Source: Alloboseaceae bacterium BT-24-1 (GTDB lineage Bacteria; Pseudomonadota; Alphaproteobacteria; Rhizobiales; Beijerinckiaceae). From it: a stretch of 64,000 nt of DNA. This document shows positions 1 to 9,060 of the stretch, piece after piece. How positions within the stretch are numbered: position 1 is the stretch's first letter; the number at the start of each line of letters is the position of its first letter. The stretch lies in the NCBI GenBank assembly GCA_025846845.1, contig JAOYTL010000006.1:124001-188000 (forward strand), read 5' to 3'. The notes under the pieces were generated by a model, which was not told the DNA's origin, did not search any database, and worked only from the letters and a program-made list of their open reading frames with translations. The translations under genes were made by a program, and so were the position numbers.

Positions 1-754
1 GACAGAGAATGGCGGCGAAGGGCCAGTTCACCAATTCCATCACCTGCTGGATGACGAGCTGCGTGATCATCGTCTCGCGGGCGCTGCCGAGCAGGGCAGG
101 AGCCATGAAGAAGCCGAGCGCCGTGATGAAGATCAGCAGCGCCGAAGCCGTGACACCCGGCATGGACAGCGGCAGGTAGACGCGGAAGAAGGCCTGCACC
201 GGCCGCGCGCCGAGCGTGCCCGCCGCGACCATCAGGCCGCGGTCGATCCGCTCCATCACGCCGACCATGGTAAGGATTGCGAAGGGGACCAGCACATTGG
301 TCATGCCGATCACGACCGCTGCCCAGCCGTAGAGCAGGTCCAGCGGCTGATCGCTCAGGCCCGCCGAGACGAGTGCGGCATTGACCGGGCCCTGCCGGCC
401 CAGGATCACGATCCAGGCGAAGGTGCGCACGAGAAAACTCGACCAGAACGGCAGCAGGACGAACAGCGCCCAGGTCGATTTGCGCCGGGGGTCGGCGTTG
501 GCGAGCACATAGGCCACGGGATAGCCGACGAGCACGCTGAGGACCGTCACCCACAGCGAGATCTTCACTGTCGTGACCATCACCTGCACATAGGTGCCGG
601 CTGCCCACATCCTGCCGGCATGTTCCAGCGTCAATGCGCCGTCACGGTGGAGGAAGCCCTGGACGAGGAACCCGCCGATCGGCGCGACGAAGAACAGGCC
701 GAGCAGCAGGGCGGCCGGCGCGAAGAGCAGGAGATGCCGGCCGGGATGCGTCAC
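1..754 (-). CDS. ABC transporter permease, PotB/PotH-like (5' part; runs off left edge)
   Basis: Inner-membrane permease of a spermidine/putrescine-type ABC importer. About 251 codons are visible, starting at a GTG whose GTGA overlaps the stop of the upstream ATPase gene, so the two are translationally coupled. An N-terminal hydrophobic helix (about residues 8-28) is followed by a long periplasmic loop and several membrane segments. The cytoplasmic EAA-type loop is visible as AAGTLGARPVQAFFRVYLP, the surface that docks on the ATPase. The C-terminus and probably the second permease lie outside the window. The family assignment is firm; the substrate is inferred only from the operon type. Confidence 0.88.
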   Translation of the reverse strand, partial: MTHPGRHLLLFAPAALLLGLFFVAPIGGFLVQGFLHRDGALTLEHAGRMWAAGTYVQVMVTTVKISLWVTVLSVLVGYPVAYVLANADPRRKSTWALFVLLPFWSSFLVRTFAWIVILGRQGPVNAALVSAGLSDQPLDLLYGWAAVVIGMTNVLVPFAILTMVGVMERIDRGLMVAAGTLGARPVQAFFRVYLPLSMPGVTASALLIFITALGFFMAPALLGSARETMITQLVIQQVMELVNWPFAAILC

Positions 755-1812
755 GGCACGCACTGCGTCAACGGCACCACATCCTCAGGCGCAATCGTCA
801 GCGCAACGTCGCTGCCGACTTCGACAGGCCTGCCGCCACCGAGGACGGTCATGGTGAGACCGGCAGCGAGATCGCCAGCGATCGACAGGCGCCGCACCGC
901 TCCCAGATCGATGACGTCGACGACCTTGCCTTGCAGCTGGGCCACGTCCGACGTCCCTGCGAAGCGCAGCCTTTCCGGGCGGATCAGGACGGTGACCGGC
1001 TTTCCTTCCGCGGGCAGGCGATCGCCATGGGCCGTCGCCAGCAGCTGGTCACCGATCCTGATACGTCCACCGGCGACGATGCCGTCGATCAGGTTGCTTT
1101 CGCCGACGAAGCCCGCGGCGAAGCGCGTGCGCGGCCGCTCGTAGAGAGCAGCCGGCGTGTCGATCTGCTCGACCCGCGCCTCGTTCATCAGGCAGACCCG
1201 GTCGGAGAGCAGCATCGCCTCGTCCTGATCGTGCGTGACGTAGACGATGGTCTTCTTCAGCTCGGCGTGGAGCTTGCGGATCTCGAGCTTGAGCTCGTCG
1301 CGCAGCTTCTTGTCGAGAGCGCCGAGGGGCTCGTCCATCAGCACGAGCTGCGGGTCGAAAACGATGGCGCGCGCGAAGGCGACGCGTTGCTGCTGCCCGC
1401 CGGAAAGCTCTCGGGGCAAGCGTCCGGCGAGATGGCCGAGCCGCACCAGCTCGAGCGCACGGCCGACAGCGCTCTTAAGCTCGCTCTCCGAGCGTTTGCG
1501 CATGCGCAAGGGAAAAGCGACGTTCTCGAAGACGCTGAGATGCGGAAACAGCGCATAGTTCTGGAAGACGACGCCGATCTCGCGTCGATAGGCCGGCTTG
1601 CGGGTGATCTCCTGGCCGTCGAGCAGGATCTCGCCGCCTGAGGTCTCGGTCAGACCGGCGATCATCATCAGCAGCGTCGTCTTGCCCGATCCGGACGGCC
1701 CCAGCAGGGTCAGGAACTCGCCGGCGCCGACCTGCAAACTGGTCGGACTCAGGGCGATCGCCTCGCCATAGCGCTTGGCCACGCTGCGAATATCGAGCTT
1801 TGGATGGGTCAA
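751..1812 (-). CDS. ABC transporter ATP-binding protein, PotA/UgpC-like
   Basis: A 353-residue cytoplasmic ATPase. Visible motifs are Walker A (GPSGSGKTT, about residue 38), signature LSGGQQQR, Walker B with DEPLGALDKKLR, and the H-loop in YVTHDQDEAM. The region after about residue 240 is the TOBE-type domain expected in PotA/CysA-class ATPases that energise polyamine, iron or sugar uptake. It lies between the binding-protein gene upstream and the permease downstream, so it powers that importer. Length is normal for the class and nothing is missing. Confidence 0.93.
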   Translation of the reverse strand: MTHPKLDIRSVAKRYGEAIALSPTSLQVGAGEFLTLLGPSGSGKTTLLMMIAGLTETSGGEILLDGQEITRKPAYRREIGVVFQNYALFPHLSVFENVAFPLRMRKRSESELKSAVGRALELVRLGHLAGRLPRELSGGQQQRVAFARAIVFDPQLVLMDEPLGALDKKLRDELKLEIRKLHAELKKTIVYVTHDQDEAMLLSDRVCLMNEARVEQIDTPAALYERPRTRFAAGFVGESNLIDGIVAGGRIRIGDQLLATAHGDRLPAEGKPVTVLIRPERLRFAGTSDVAQLQGKVVDVIDLGAVRRLSIAGDLAAGLTMTVLGGGRPVEVGSDVALTIAPEDVVPLTQCVP

Positions 1813-1891
1813 AGGACTAGCCTTGGTACGGGGCAGGCGGCGCGGCTCAGGTCGCCCATGGCGTTGAACGGTCGGATATCGGCGCCGCGCC

Positions 1892-2950
1892 TCAGCCGAC
1901 GACCCATTTGGTGAAGCGTTCGGTCGCCTGGTCGCGTGTCTGCGTCCAGAAATCGACGTCGACGAGGATCGCGCTAGCCTTGTTGGCCGGGAAGGTGGGC
2001 ATCGTCGTCGCCACGGCGGGTTCGATCTTGTCCAGCGCGGCCGGCACCGTCGGTCCGTAGCCCGTCGCCCTGGCGAAGATCGCCTGGCGCTCCGGCGCCA
2101 GCGCGAACTTGATGAACTCGCGGCAGAGATCAGCCTTTGGACCGCCCTTGAGGATCACCCAGCCCTCGGACTGCCAGAGGGCCTGCTCCCACATGATCGC
2201 CACGGGCGCACCGGCGTTGATCGCGGCCTGGATGCGGCCGTTCCAGCTTGGGCAGAAATCGACCTCGCCGGACTGCAGCAACTGGGTCGACTGGGCTCCG
2301 GAGGTCCACCAGGCGGAGATGTCCTTCTTGACCGCATCGAGCTTCCTGAAGGCGCGGTCGAAGTCGAGCGGATAGAGCTTGTCCGGCCCGGCACCATCGG
2401 CGAGCAGCGCCTGTTCGACGCTGTCGACCGGCGAACGGCGCATCGCGCGGCGGCCTGGGAACCTGGCGACGTCGAGGAAATCGGCCCAGCCCTTTGGCGC
2501 CGACTTCACCCGGTCGGTGCGGTAGCCGAGGACGGTCGCGACGACGTCGTTGCCGGCATAGAACGGCGAGCGGAAGGTGTCCGGCAGCGCCTGCCAGCTA
2601 GGCTCGCTCTCCAGCTTGAGGGACTCGAGATAGCCCTGCCCGTCGGCCGCGAGCTGATTGGCGACCTGGCGCGCGACGATCGACATGTCCCAGGTATAGG
2701 TCCTGGCGTCGACCATCTGCTTGATCTGGCCGATTGGATCGTTGGCGCCGGTGATCGGCTGCACCTCGATCCCCGTGGCCTTGGTGAACTCGCGACCATA
2801 GGCATCGTTGAAGGACGTGCCGATGCCGAGATCGCGAACGACGATGCGGCGTGCCTGTGCGCGGCCGATGTTCGGCATCGCCAGTGTCGAGGCAACGCCA
2901 CCAAGCCCGGTGACGACATGACGGCGCGTCGGCTGCACAAGCTTTGCCAT
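1892..2950 (-). CDS. Periplasmic substrate-binding protein, PotD/PotF-like
   Basis: A 352-residue extracytoplasmic binding protein and first gene of the importer operon. The N-terminus has a twin-arginine-like signal (TRRHVVTGLGG, then a hydrophobic stretch ending near AQA at about residue 32). The body matches the SBP_bac_8/PotD type, with the segments TGIEVQPITGAND and DFCPSWNGR. It is separated by 79 bases from the ATPase gene and faces a divergent TetR regulator with a palindrome between them. A polyamine or amine ligand is an inference from the ATPase and permease class. Confidence 0.88.
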   Translation of the reverse strand: MAKLVQPTRRHVVTGLGGVASTLAMPNIGRAQARRIVVRDLGIGTSFNDAYGREFTKATGIEVQPITGANDPIGQIKQMVDARTYTWDMSIVARQVANQLAADGQGYLESLKLESEPSWQALPDTFRSPFYAGNDVVATVLGYRTDRVKSAPKGWADFLDVARFPGRRAMRRSPVDSVEQALLADGAGPDKLYPLDFDRAFRKLDAVKKDISAWWTSGAQSTQLLQSGEVDFCPSWNGRIQAAINAGAPVAIMWEQALWQSEGWVILKGGPKADLCREFIKFALAPERQAIFARATGYGPTVPAALDKIEPAVATTMPTFPANKASAILVDVDFWTQTRDQATERFTKWVVG

Positions 2951-2975
2951 TGGTCGGATCCCCGTTTTATATTTG

Positions 2976-2989
2976 TGACATCGATGTCA
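2976..2989. promoter_or_regulatory. Palindrome TGACATCGATGTCA, candidate TetR operator
   Basis: A perfect 14-base palindrome lies 26 bases upstream of the binding-protein start and 73 bases upstream of the divergent TetR gene. A TGACA half-site recurs at 3002-3006. The position fits an operator for the TetR protein at 3063-3767 acting on the importer and on itself; binding is inferred. Confidence 0.5.
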
Positions 2990-3062
2990 GTTTTTGAAAG
3001 CTGACACGTACGTTAGTTTTTGGCAAGGTGCCTCATGACCGAAAAAACGAGACGATCCTGAC

Positions 3063-3767
3063 ATGGCCAATGACACCACAGCGGCCAGTTCGGTGATCGC
3101 AGCCCTGGGCAGGGATGGAAAGCCGGCGCCGCGCCTGACCGAGCTGCTCAACGCCGAAGCGTCCGAAATCGGGCTGCGTAAAGGCGAACGGACGCGCCGC
3201 CGGATCGTCTGGGCGAGCGCGGTTGCCCTGGAGCAAGCTTCGTTCGCGCAATTGTCGATGGACCGCATCGCCGAGATCGCCGCCGTCTCGCGCGCAGCGC
3301 TCTATCAGTACGTCGCCTCGAAGGAGGAGGCCGTGCGGCTCGTCCTCCTCGCGCTGCAGGACCTGACGCTCGGAATGCCCAGCGGAGGCGCCGTCGGACG
3401 CTCGCCGCTCGAGGCGATCATCAATACGAATCGCTACTACGTCGACTATTTCGAGAAGAACGCGGTCTTCATGGAGCGTGTCCGCGAGCTTCGCGAGATA
3501 TTGCCGGAGCTGATGGCGGAAAAGCAGCGCGTCAACCGCCGCTGGGCAGAGCGGGTCCTGGCGCATGCCGGCCAGCACCGCCCATCACCGCTCGATCCGG
3601 TCCGGCTCAAGCTGCGCATCTTCGCCATGGAATGCATGGTCGACGATATCCTGCGCGAGATCTTCGTCATCCGAAATCCGGACATCATTGCAGCCGCGGC
3701 CGATCGCGAAGCGCTGATCCAGGAGCTGTCGGCGATCTGGTTCAAGGCCCTCTACGAGACCGATTGA
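3063..3767 (+). CDS. TetR/AcrR family transcriptional regulator
   Basis: A 234-residue regulator. The helix-turn-helix is near residues 60-85 (MDRIAEIAAVSRAALYQYVASKEE), preceded by the usual GERTRRRIVWAS helix; the rest is a helical ligand-binding domain of unrecognised specificity. An N-terminal extension of about 40 residues is longer than usual. It is divergent from the polyamine-type importer, and a 14-base palindrome lies between them, so it probably represses the importer and itself. The ATG at 3063 is the first in frame after the promoter region. Confidence 0.88.
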   Translation: MANDTTAASSVIAALGRDGKPAPRLTELLNAEASEIGLRKGERTRRRIVWASAVALEQASFAQLSMDRIAEIAAVSRAALYQYVASKEEAVRLVLLALQDLTLGMPSGGAVGRSPLEAIINTNRYYVDYFEKNAVFMERVRELREILPELMAEKQRVNRRWAERVLAHAGQHRPSPLDPVRLKLRIFAMECMVDDILREIFVIRNPDIIAAAADREALIQELSAIWFKALYETD

Positions 3768-3857
3768 GGCGTGCTATCGGCATGATCGCCTGCAATCCGA
3801 TTTCGACGCGGTTCTACCGAGACGAAACCGCCCCGCGGTGAATGCAGCCACACCCGC

Positions 3858-5168
3858 TCAGGCGACCACATGCCTGCGCTCCGTGACGATGTCCTGCAAT
3901 GCGGCCAGGAATTGCTCCGTCGCCGCATCGTCGACGGCCAGAGACAAGGCGATGAAGCCGCGACGGGCGAGATAGAAACCGCGCTCGAGCAGATCCAGGA
4001 AGACGAGCTCTTTGATGCGATCGTCGCTGCCGGCGAGGTCGTCCGGCGTGTTCACCGGGCCGCGAAAGTTATGGATATTCATCAATGATCCCTGTCCCGT
4101 GGCCTGGAGCCCGACATCGGCCCCGCGGAAGACCTCATTCACGCGGTTGCGCAAGCGCTCGCCGCGGGTGTGCAGAGCCTCGGCGACTTCCGGCGTGAAG
4201 ACCTGGGTGAGGGCGGCAATGCCGGCCGACATGGAGAGCACGTTGTTGTTGAAGGTGCCCGCATGCGGCAACGAGTCCGGTCTCTCGGGATCGTACATCG
4301 CCATGATGTCGGCTCGCCCGCCAAAGGCCCCGAAGGACATGCCGCCACCGATCCATTTCCCGAGCGTGACGAGATCGGGGTCGAGGCCGAGCAGGCCATG
4401 GGCGCCGCTGCGGCCGAAGCGCGAGGTCATCACCTCGTCGAGGATGAAGAGCGCTCCTGCGGCGCGCGTCGCCTCGCGGAGCATGGCCAGGAAATCGGGC
4501 CGGGCGGGAATGCAGCCCCCCGATCCCATCATCGCCTCGGTCAGCACGCAGGCGAGATCGGCCGCATTCTCCCGGATCAGGCGCCCCGTCGCTTCGGCGT
4601 CGTTGTAAGGCGCGACGATGAAGTCATAGGGCGCGTTGATCGGGATGCCGCCGCCGCCGAAATAGAGCAGGCCACCATGGTAGCCGCCCCGGAACACCAG
4701 GACCTTCGACCGCTTCGTGAAGTCACGGGCCGTGGCGATCGCCATTAGGTTCGCCTCGGTGCCGGAATTGGTGAAGCGCACCTGCTCGATCGCGGTGAAG
4801 CGGGCGACCACATGCCGGGCGAGCTCCGCCTCGAACATGTTGTGACCGCCAAGATTGACGCCGCCATCGAGCGCCGCGTCGATCGCAGCTCGGATGACCG
4901 GATGGGAGTGCCCGAACAGGCCGGCGGTGTATTCGCCGAGCAGGTTGACATAGCGATGACCGTCGACGTCGGTCGCAATGGCTCCCTCGCCATAGGCAAG
5001 GCGCAGCGGGAACGGACCGTGATAGAGCACGGTCCGGGTGTTTCCACCCGGCATCACCTCGCAGGCGCGCTGGTGGACGGCCAGCGATTTCGGCCGCCGC
5101 TCCGCATAGCGCGCCCGGGCTTCGACCAGCTCGTCGTCGATCGTCCTGTTTCGCCGCGCCGTGCCCAT
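3858..5168 (-). CDS. Class III PLP aminotransferase (glutamate-1-semialdehyde aminomutase-like)
   Basis: A 436-residue PLP enzyme. The start chosen is the ATG at 5168 giving MGTARRNRTID. A longer open frame continues upstream to 6041, but it runs antisense through the TetR gene and is not credible. Seen are the acceptor-site region VMPGGNTRTVLYHGPFP, FILDEVMTSRFGRSG with the cofactor-binding Asp, and TLGKWIGGGMSFGAFGG with the Schiff-base Lys. It resembles HemL and related omega-amino acid transaminases, but here it sits among catabolic genes, so a transaminase or aminomutase acting on an imported amine is more likely than heme synthesis. A TetR-type operator (5233-5251) lies 65 bases upstream. 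Confidence 0.88.
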   Translation of the reverse strand: MGTARRNRTIDDELVEARARYAERRPKSLAVHQRACEVMPGGNTRTVLYHGPFPLRLAYGEGAIATDVDGHRYVNLLGEYTAGLFGHSHPVIRAAIDAALDGGVNLGGHNMFEAELARHVVARFTAIEQVRFTNSGTEANLMAIATARDFTKRSKVLVFRGGYHGGLLYFGGGGIPINAPYDFIVAPYNDAEATGRLIRENAADLACVLTEAMMGSGGCIPARPDFLAMLREATRAAGALFILDEVMTSRFGRSGAHGLLGLDPDLVTLGKWIGGGMSFGAFGGRADIMAMYDPERPDSLPHAGTFNNNVLSMSAGIAALTQVFTPEVAEALHTRGERLRNRVNEVFRGADVGLQATGQGSLMNIHNFRGPVNTPDDLAGSDDRIKELVFLDLLERGFYLARRGFIALSLAVDDAATEQFLAALQDIVTERRHVVA

Positions 5169-5232
5169 GATCCGCCGTCCACCGGTTTGCCTCGCCGCGC
5201 TGCCTTCACGGCAGCACAGCGTCATCGAAAAT

Positions 5233-5251
5233 AATTGTACGATGTACAATT
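5233..5251. promoter_or_regulatory. Operator AATTGTAC-GAT-GTACAATT (copy 1)
   Basis: A perfect 8-3-8 inverted repeat sits between the aminotransferase gene (start 5168) and the divergent TetR gene (start 5370). The same element with one mismatch occurs at 9061-9083 in front of another gene of the region. Sharing of the element by two promoters is seen directly; that the TetR protein at 5370-6107 binds it is inferred. Confidence 0.72.
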
Positions 5252-5369
5252 TATTTGTCGAGAGCGATCGGCGAGGATTTGCCCTGCACGGTATCGCGAC
5301 CTCGATGCGGCTGCTAATTGCGACGTGTCGGGCAGAAGCGGGCCCGATCGAAGCGAACGCCGGGGAGAC

Positions 5370-6107
5370 ATGCCGGAAGCCGAGCAACGCAAGCGTCGAG
5401 GCCGTCCCAAGCGTGACGAAGTGGTCGCGCTCGACCGCGCGCAGATCGTGGCGGAAGCGTTGCGGCTCATCGACGAGCGGGGACTGGAGGGCTTCAGCCT
5501 CCGCGAGCTCGCGCGGGCCCTCGGCGTGTTTCCGACGGCGCTGTACTGGCACATGCCAGGCGGCCGCAATGCCGTGCTCGGCGCGGTCGCTGCCACGGCC
5601 TTCACGGATGTCGTCCCGCCTGCCGAGGATGCGGTCGACGACTGGGAGAGCTGGGTCCGCGCGCTCTTCACCCGCTACCGCGACTCGCTGCGTAAGCACC
5701 CCAATATCGCGCCATTGCTCGGCGCCCAGATCGTCTCGAACACCGGCGTCGACATGGAGCTGGTCGAACGCATCCTCGCGGCCCTGGAATCTGCGGGCTT
5801 TGGCGGCGAACGGCTGGTCGATGCCTATAATACGGTGGTCGCGGGCCTGCTCGGCTATGTCACGCTGGAGCTCGCGCCCGGCCCGGCCGAGGACGCCAGC
5901 GAATGGGCGAGTGCCTTCGAGGCCGAGATTCGCGGCGTCGATGCCAGCCGTTTCCCGCGGCTTTCGCGCAATCTTGATGCGCTCGCCAACCGCGCCTTCA
6001 TCGTCCGCTGGCAAGGCGGCGCCGAGAAGCCGATGACACACAGCTTCGACTTCTACGTCGAGACGATCATCACCGGATTGCGCGCGCTGTCGCGTAAAAT
6101 TGGCTGA
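5370..6107 (+). CDS. TetR family transcriptional regulator (TetR_C-type)
   Basis: A 245-residue regulator beginning MPEAEQRKRRGRPKRDE, with a GGGGAG ribosome site at 5362-5367. A longer frame back to 5235 would read through the operator, so the shorter start is preferred. A basic, AT-hook-like N-terminus precedes the helix-turn-helix LRELARALGVFPTALYWHM, whose ALYWH is typical of the TetR_C (tetracycline-repressor-like) subgroup. It is divergent from the aminotransferase and convergent with the phosphotriesterase-like operon. Its probable targets are both copies of the AATTGTAC repeat. Confidence 0.88.
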   Translation: MPEAEQRKRRGRPKRDEVVALDRAQIVAEALRLIDERGLEGFSLRELARALGVFPTALYWHMPGGRNAVLGAVAATAFTDVVPPAEDAVDDWESWVRALFTRYRDSLRKHPNIAPLLGAQIVSNTGVDMELVERILAALESAGFGGERLVDAYNTVVAGLLGYVTLELAPGPAEDASEWASAFEAEIRGVDASRFPRLSRNLDALANRAFIVRWQGGAEKPMTHSFDFYVETIITGLRALSRKIG

Positions 6108-6116
6108 GCGACCCGG

Positions 6117-7166
6117 TCAGACGAAGGTCAACAGCCGGCGGGGATTACCGACCAGGATCGCCTCGATCTCGGCCTCCGAAAAGTTTCGGGAACGCATCAG
6201 CGGCACGATGTTCTCGAAGATGTGGGTATAGCCATGCCCGCCGAAGCTGGTCAGCCGCGTCTTGTAGCAGATGTCGTGGCTGATCACGATGCGCTCGAGA
6301 TGGCCATGGTCGATCAGGCTGCGGATGAAGCGCAGACGCCCCGCATCGTTCGGCATGTCGATATCTGCCCAGGTGTAGAAGGCCTGCTCCTGGCCGAAGA
6401 GGTCGAACTCGATTACGCAGCCGGTATCGGCGAGCCGCAGTAGCGTGGCTTCGTCGAAAATCGTCCGGTCGATATGGCTGAAGATCACGCGCCCGATATC
6501 GCCACCATGCGCCAGGACGAAAGCGGCGATCGCCTGCGGTTGCTCGACTGCACGTCCGGGATGGATATTGACGGCAGCACCGGTCTCCTTCTGGGCGATC
6601 AGGGCGCCGCGCAGCACGCGCTTTTCCAGATCGGTCCACGGCACCTGGCAGCCGATTTCGCCGATGACCCCGGCCCGAACCGACGTGCCCCAGGCGCCCT
6701 CGAAGACCTGGTCAATCATCTCCGCCGCGAAGCTGTCGACGTCACGGTCGTCATTGGCACGGTCCTGGTAGTCGTGGACGTAGTGGCCGCAGCCCATGAC
6801 GATGGTCGCGCCGGTCCGGCGTGCGATCTCGGCGAGCCCATCGGGATCGGGCCTCAGCCCGCCGTTGCTGAGCTCCACGATGGTCCGCCCGCCGGCATCG
6901 ACCATGGCCTGCACTTCCTTCGCGGCCGTATCCCGGCAGCGCAGGACGAGATTGCCGGGCACCTTCCAGCGTCCGTAGTTCATGCGGAAGCAGTTGCAGA
7001 GCGAAATCTCGGGTCCCTGGTCGGGGTCGGCGGCCATCGCCGTCGTGCGGATATCCCAGATAAGGTGCTCGTGCATCAAGGTGGCCCCGAGGCTCGCCGG
7101 ATCGACGAGCCCGAGCACGCTCTGGGCCTTGCCGCGCAGGGCGGCGCGATCGAGACGCTGTGTCAT
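6117..7166 (-). CDS. Phosphotriesterase-family metal-dependent hydrolase
   Basis: A 349-residue TIM-barrel amidohydrolase-superfamily enzyme. Expected metal ligands are visible: the HEH pair at 32-34, Glu170 in GVIGEIG where some family members carry a carboxylated Lys, His202 in NIHPGR, His231 in FSHIDRT, and a late Asp in ISHDICYK. The Glu bridge groups it with the PHP/lactonase-like branch rather than true phosphotriesterases. The start ATG overlaps the stop of the DJ-1 gene as ATGA. The substrate is unknown; a lactone, ester or carbamate released in the same pathway is plausible. Confidence 0.87.
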   Translation of the reverse strand: MTQRLDRAALRGKAQSVLGLVDPASLGATLMHEHLIWDIRTTAMAADPDQGPEISLCNCFRMNYGRWKVPGNLVLRCRDTAAKEVQAMVDAGGRTIVELSNGGLRPDPDGLAEIARRTGATIVMGCGHYVHDYQDRANDDRDVDSFAAEMIDQVFEGAWGTSVRAGVIGEIGCQVPWTDLEKRVLRGALIAQKETGAAVNIHPGRAVEQPQAIAAFVLAHGGDIGRVIFSHIDRTIFDEATLLRLADTGCVIEFDLFGQEQAFYTWADIDMPNDAGRLRFIRSLIDHGHLERIVISHDICYKTRLTSFGGHGYTHIFENIVPLMRSRNFSEAEIEAILVGNPRRLLTFV

Positions 7167-7792
7167 GCCCGGCCGAGCCCCCGGAAATAGGCCGAGCCCT
7201 GCTGCGCATGATGCGCGGTGCCATAGACCCTGCCGTCAGGATAGTACTCCGCGTTGTATTGCACGATGGAGGCTTTCTCCTCGCCGGCAACTGCCGCGAT
7301 GAAGGCGAGCGTCAGATCGATGCCGGCCGATACGCCGGCGGAGGTCCAGACATTGCCGTCGCGCACGAAACGTTCTTCGACCGCTTCGACGCCTGCGATC
7401 TCCCGCATCCTCGGCAGCAGCTTCCAATGCGTCGTCGCCTTGCGCCCGTCGAGCAGCCCGGCGGCCTCGAGGATGAACGAGCCCGTGCAGACCGACAGGA
7501 TGTGTCGGGCTTGTCTGGCCTGCATGGCGACGAAGTCGACGAGCTCGGGATTCCTCGCCTCTTCGAGTGCCGCAAAGCCACCCGGGACCAGCAGGTAGTC
7601 GAGCGCCGGGCAATCGGCGAAGGAATGGTCGGCCGCGATCTTGAGCCCCTTGGCACACACCGTCGGTCCGCCGGTCTGGCTGACGGTCACGCAGCCGGGA
7701 CCGTCCGCATAGGTCTCCCACATCGTCGCCATTTCCCAAGGGCCGACGAGGTCGAGTTCCTCGACGCCGGGATAGATCAGAAAGCCGAACAT
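7163..7792 (-). CDS. DJ-1/PfpI family protein, isonitrile hydratase-like
   Basis: A 209-residue protein starting MFGFLIYPGVEELD; the ribosome site AGGAGAGG precedes the ATG at 7792. The nucleophile elbow is SVCTGSF with Cys102, and VCTGSFILEAAGLLDGRKAT strongly resembles isonitrile hydratase (InhA) and the amidase domain of AraC/GATase regulators; no AraC DNA-binding domain follows. An acidic residue precedes the active site (EELDLVGPWE, about 11-20). It is the middle gene of a three-gene operon, 19 bases after the binding protein and overlapping the phosphotriesterase-like gene. Hydration of an isonitrile is a family-based guess. Confidence 0.83.
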   Translation of the reverse strand: MFGFLIYPGVEELDLVGPWEMATMWETYADGPGCVTVSQTGGPTVCAKGLKIAADHSFADCPALDYLLVPGGFAALEEARNPELVDFVAMQARQARHILSVCTGSFILEAAGLLDGRKATTHWKLLPRMREIAGVEAVEERFVRDGNVWTSAGVSAGIDLTLAFIAAVAGEEKASIVQYNAEYYPDGRVYGTAHHAQQGSAYFRGLGRA

Positions 7793-7811
7793 TGTGCCTC
7801 TCCTTTGAAAG

Positions 7812-9038
7812 TCATGCGGGTAGCTTGCAGCCGGCTTGATCGACCGTTCGGAATGCCCGCTCGGGCGGCACGGTCGCAAGGACTTCCTGCACGTCGAAAG
7901 ACCCCTTCGATGCGGCCGGCGCCTTGACGCGCATGACGTACATCGGGTGCATCACACGCCCATCCGGCCGGATCTCGACAGCCTTGTTGTTGAAGTCGTC
8001 GACGGGGATCCTTCGCATCTGCTCATTGACCTTGGCGGCGTCTGCGCCGCCGACGGCCCGAACGGCCTTCAGGTAATGCAGGACCGCCGAATAGACGCCG
8101 GCATGCGAGAGGTTCGGGATCTTGCCCGGCCGCTTCTCGTGGAAGCGCCTGGTCCAGGCACGCGTCTCGTCGCTCCGATCCCAATAGAACGACTCGGCGC
8201 TGACCAGTCCCTGCGCTGCCTGCAGGCCAAGACCGGGCAGATCGCTGGAGAACAGCGTGAGGCCTGCGAGCCGCTGTCCGGAACCGGCTGCGCCGACCCC
8301 GAACTCGCCGGCCTGCTTGATGATGTTGATGAGATCGTGCCCGGCCACTGCGAGCCCGATCGTCCCGGCCTTCGACGTCTGCGCCTGCAGCAGGAACGAG
8401 GAGAAGTCCGGAGTGCCCAATGGCGCGCGCACGCTTCCTGCGACCTTGCCTCCGAGCTTTTGCACCACAGCTGCAGCATCCCGCTCGAGCGCATGGCCGA
8501 ACGCGTAGTCGGAGGTGACGAAGAACCAACTCTTGCCGGGCTTGTCGGTCAGATGAGTGCCTGTCGCCGTGGCCTGCGCATAGGTGTCGTAGGCCCAATG
8601 CGTCGATACCGGCGAGCAATCGCTGCCGGAAAAAGCAGGATTGCCGGCCGCCGAGATCATGAAGCTCTTTCCGGCGCTTCGGGCGACATTGAGAATGGCA
8701 AGGGCGCAGCTCGAATTGCCGCCACCGACCAGCGCCTCGGCACCCTCGACATCGAACCATCGCCTTGCGGTCGCCGAGGCGATGTCAGCCTTGTTCTGGT
8801 CGTCGGCCGACAGGATTCGGATGGGTCGACCCAGGACGCTGCCCCCAAAATCCTGCACGGCCATCTCGGCTGCGACGACCTGGCCCGGTCCGGAGAAATC
8901 AACGAAGGGCCCGCTCATATCGGCGGTCAGCCCGATGATGAAAGGCTTGGGTGCCTGCGCTCTGGCCCGGTGCGCAAGCATGGGAGCGGCAGCTCCCGCA
9001 ATGAAAACTCGTCGGGTCAATCCACTTCTGCGGCGCAT
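7812..9038 (-). CDS. Branched-chain amino acid-type ABC substrate-binding protein (orphan LivK-like)
   Basis: A 408-residue periplasmic Peripla_BP_6 protein. The start at 9038 follows a GGGGGAG ribosome site; the frame extends to 9125 but that would cross the operator. The Tat signal is TRRVFIAGAAAPMLAHRARA. Body motifs include IIGLTADMSGPFVDFSG and DDQNKADIASATARR. No Liv permease or ATPase gene adjoins it, so it must share a transporter or act as a sensor. It is the first gene of the operon with the DJ-1 and phosphotriesterase-like genes, and its promoter carries operator copy 2. Confidence 0.87.
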   Translation of the reverse strand: MRRRSGLTRRVFIAGAAAPMLAHRARAQAPKPFIIGLTADMSGPFVDFSGPGQVVAAEMAVQDFGGSVLGRPIRILSADDQNKADIASATARRWFDVEGAEALVGGGNSSCALAILNVARSAGKSFMISAAGNPAFSGSDCSPVSTHWAYDTYAQATATGTHLTDKPGKSWFFVTSDYAFGHALERDAAAVVQKLGGKVAGSVRAPLGTPDFSSFLLQAQTSKAGTIGLAVAGHDLINIIKQAGEFGVGAAGSGQRLAGLTLFSSDLPGLGLQAAQGLVSAESFYWDRSDETRAWTRRFHEKRPGKIPNLSHAGVYSAVLHYLKAVRAVGGADAAKVNEQMRRIPVDDFNNKAVEIRPDGRVMHPMYVMRVKAPAASKGSFDVQEVLATVPPERAFRTVDQAGCKLPA

Positions 9039-9060
9039 GGCCGGCTCCCCCTCTTTTGAG

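Noticed and set aside
3858..6041. A 727-residue frame joining the aminotransferase to a long N-terminal extension
   Set aside because: The extra 291 codons run antisense through the TetR gene and across its operator and lack protein-like composition; the ATG at 5168 gives a normal family length.
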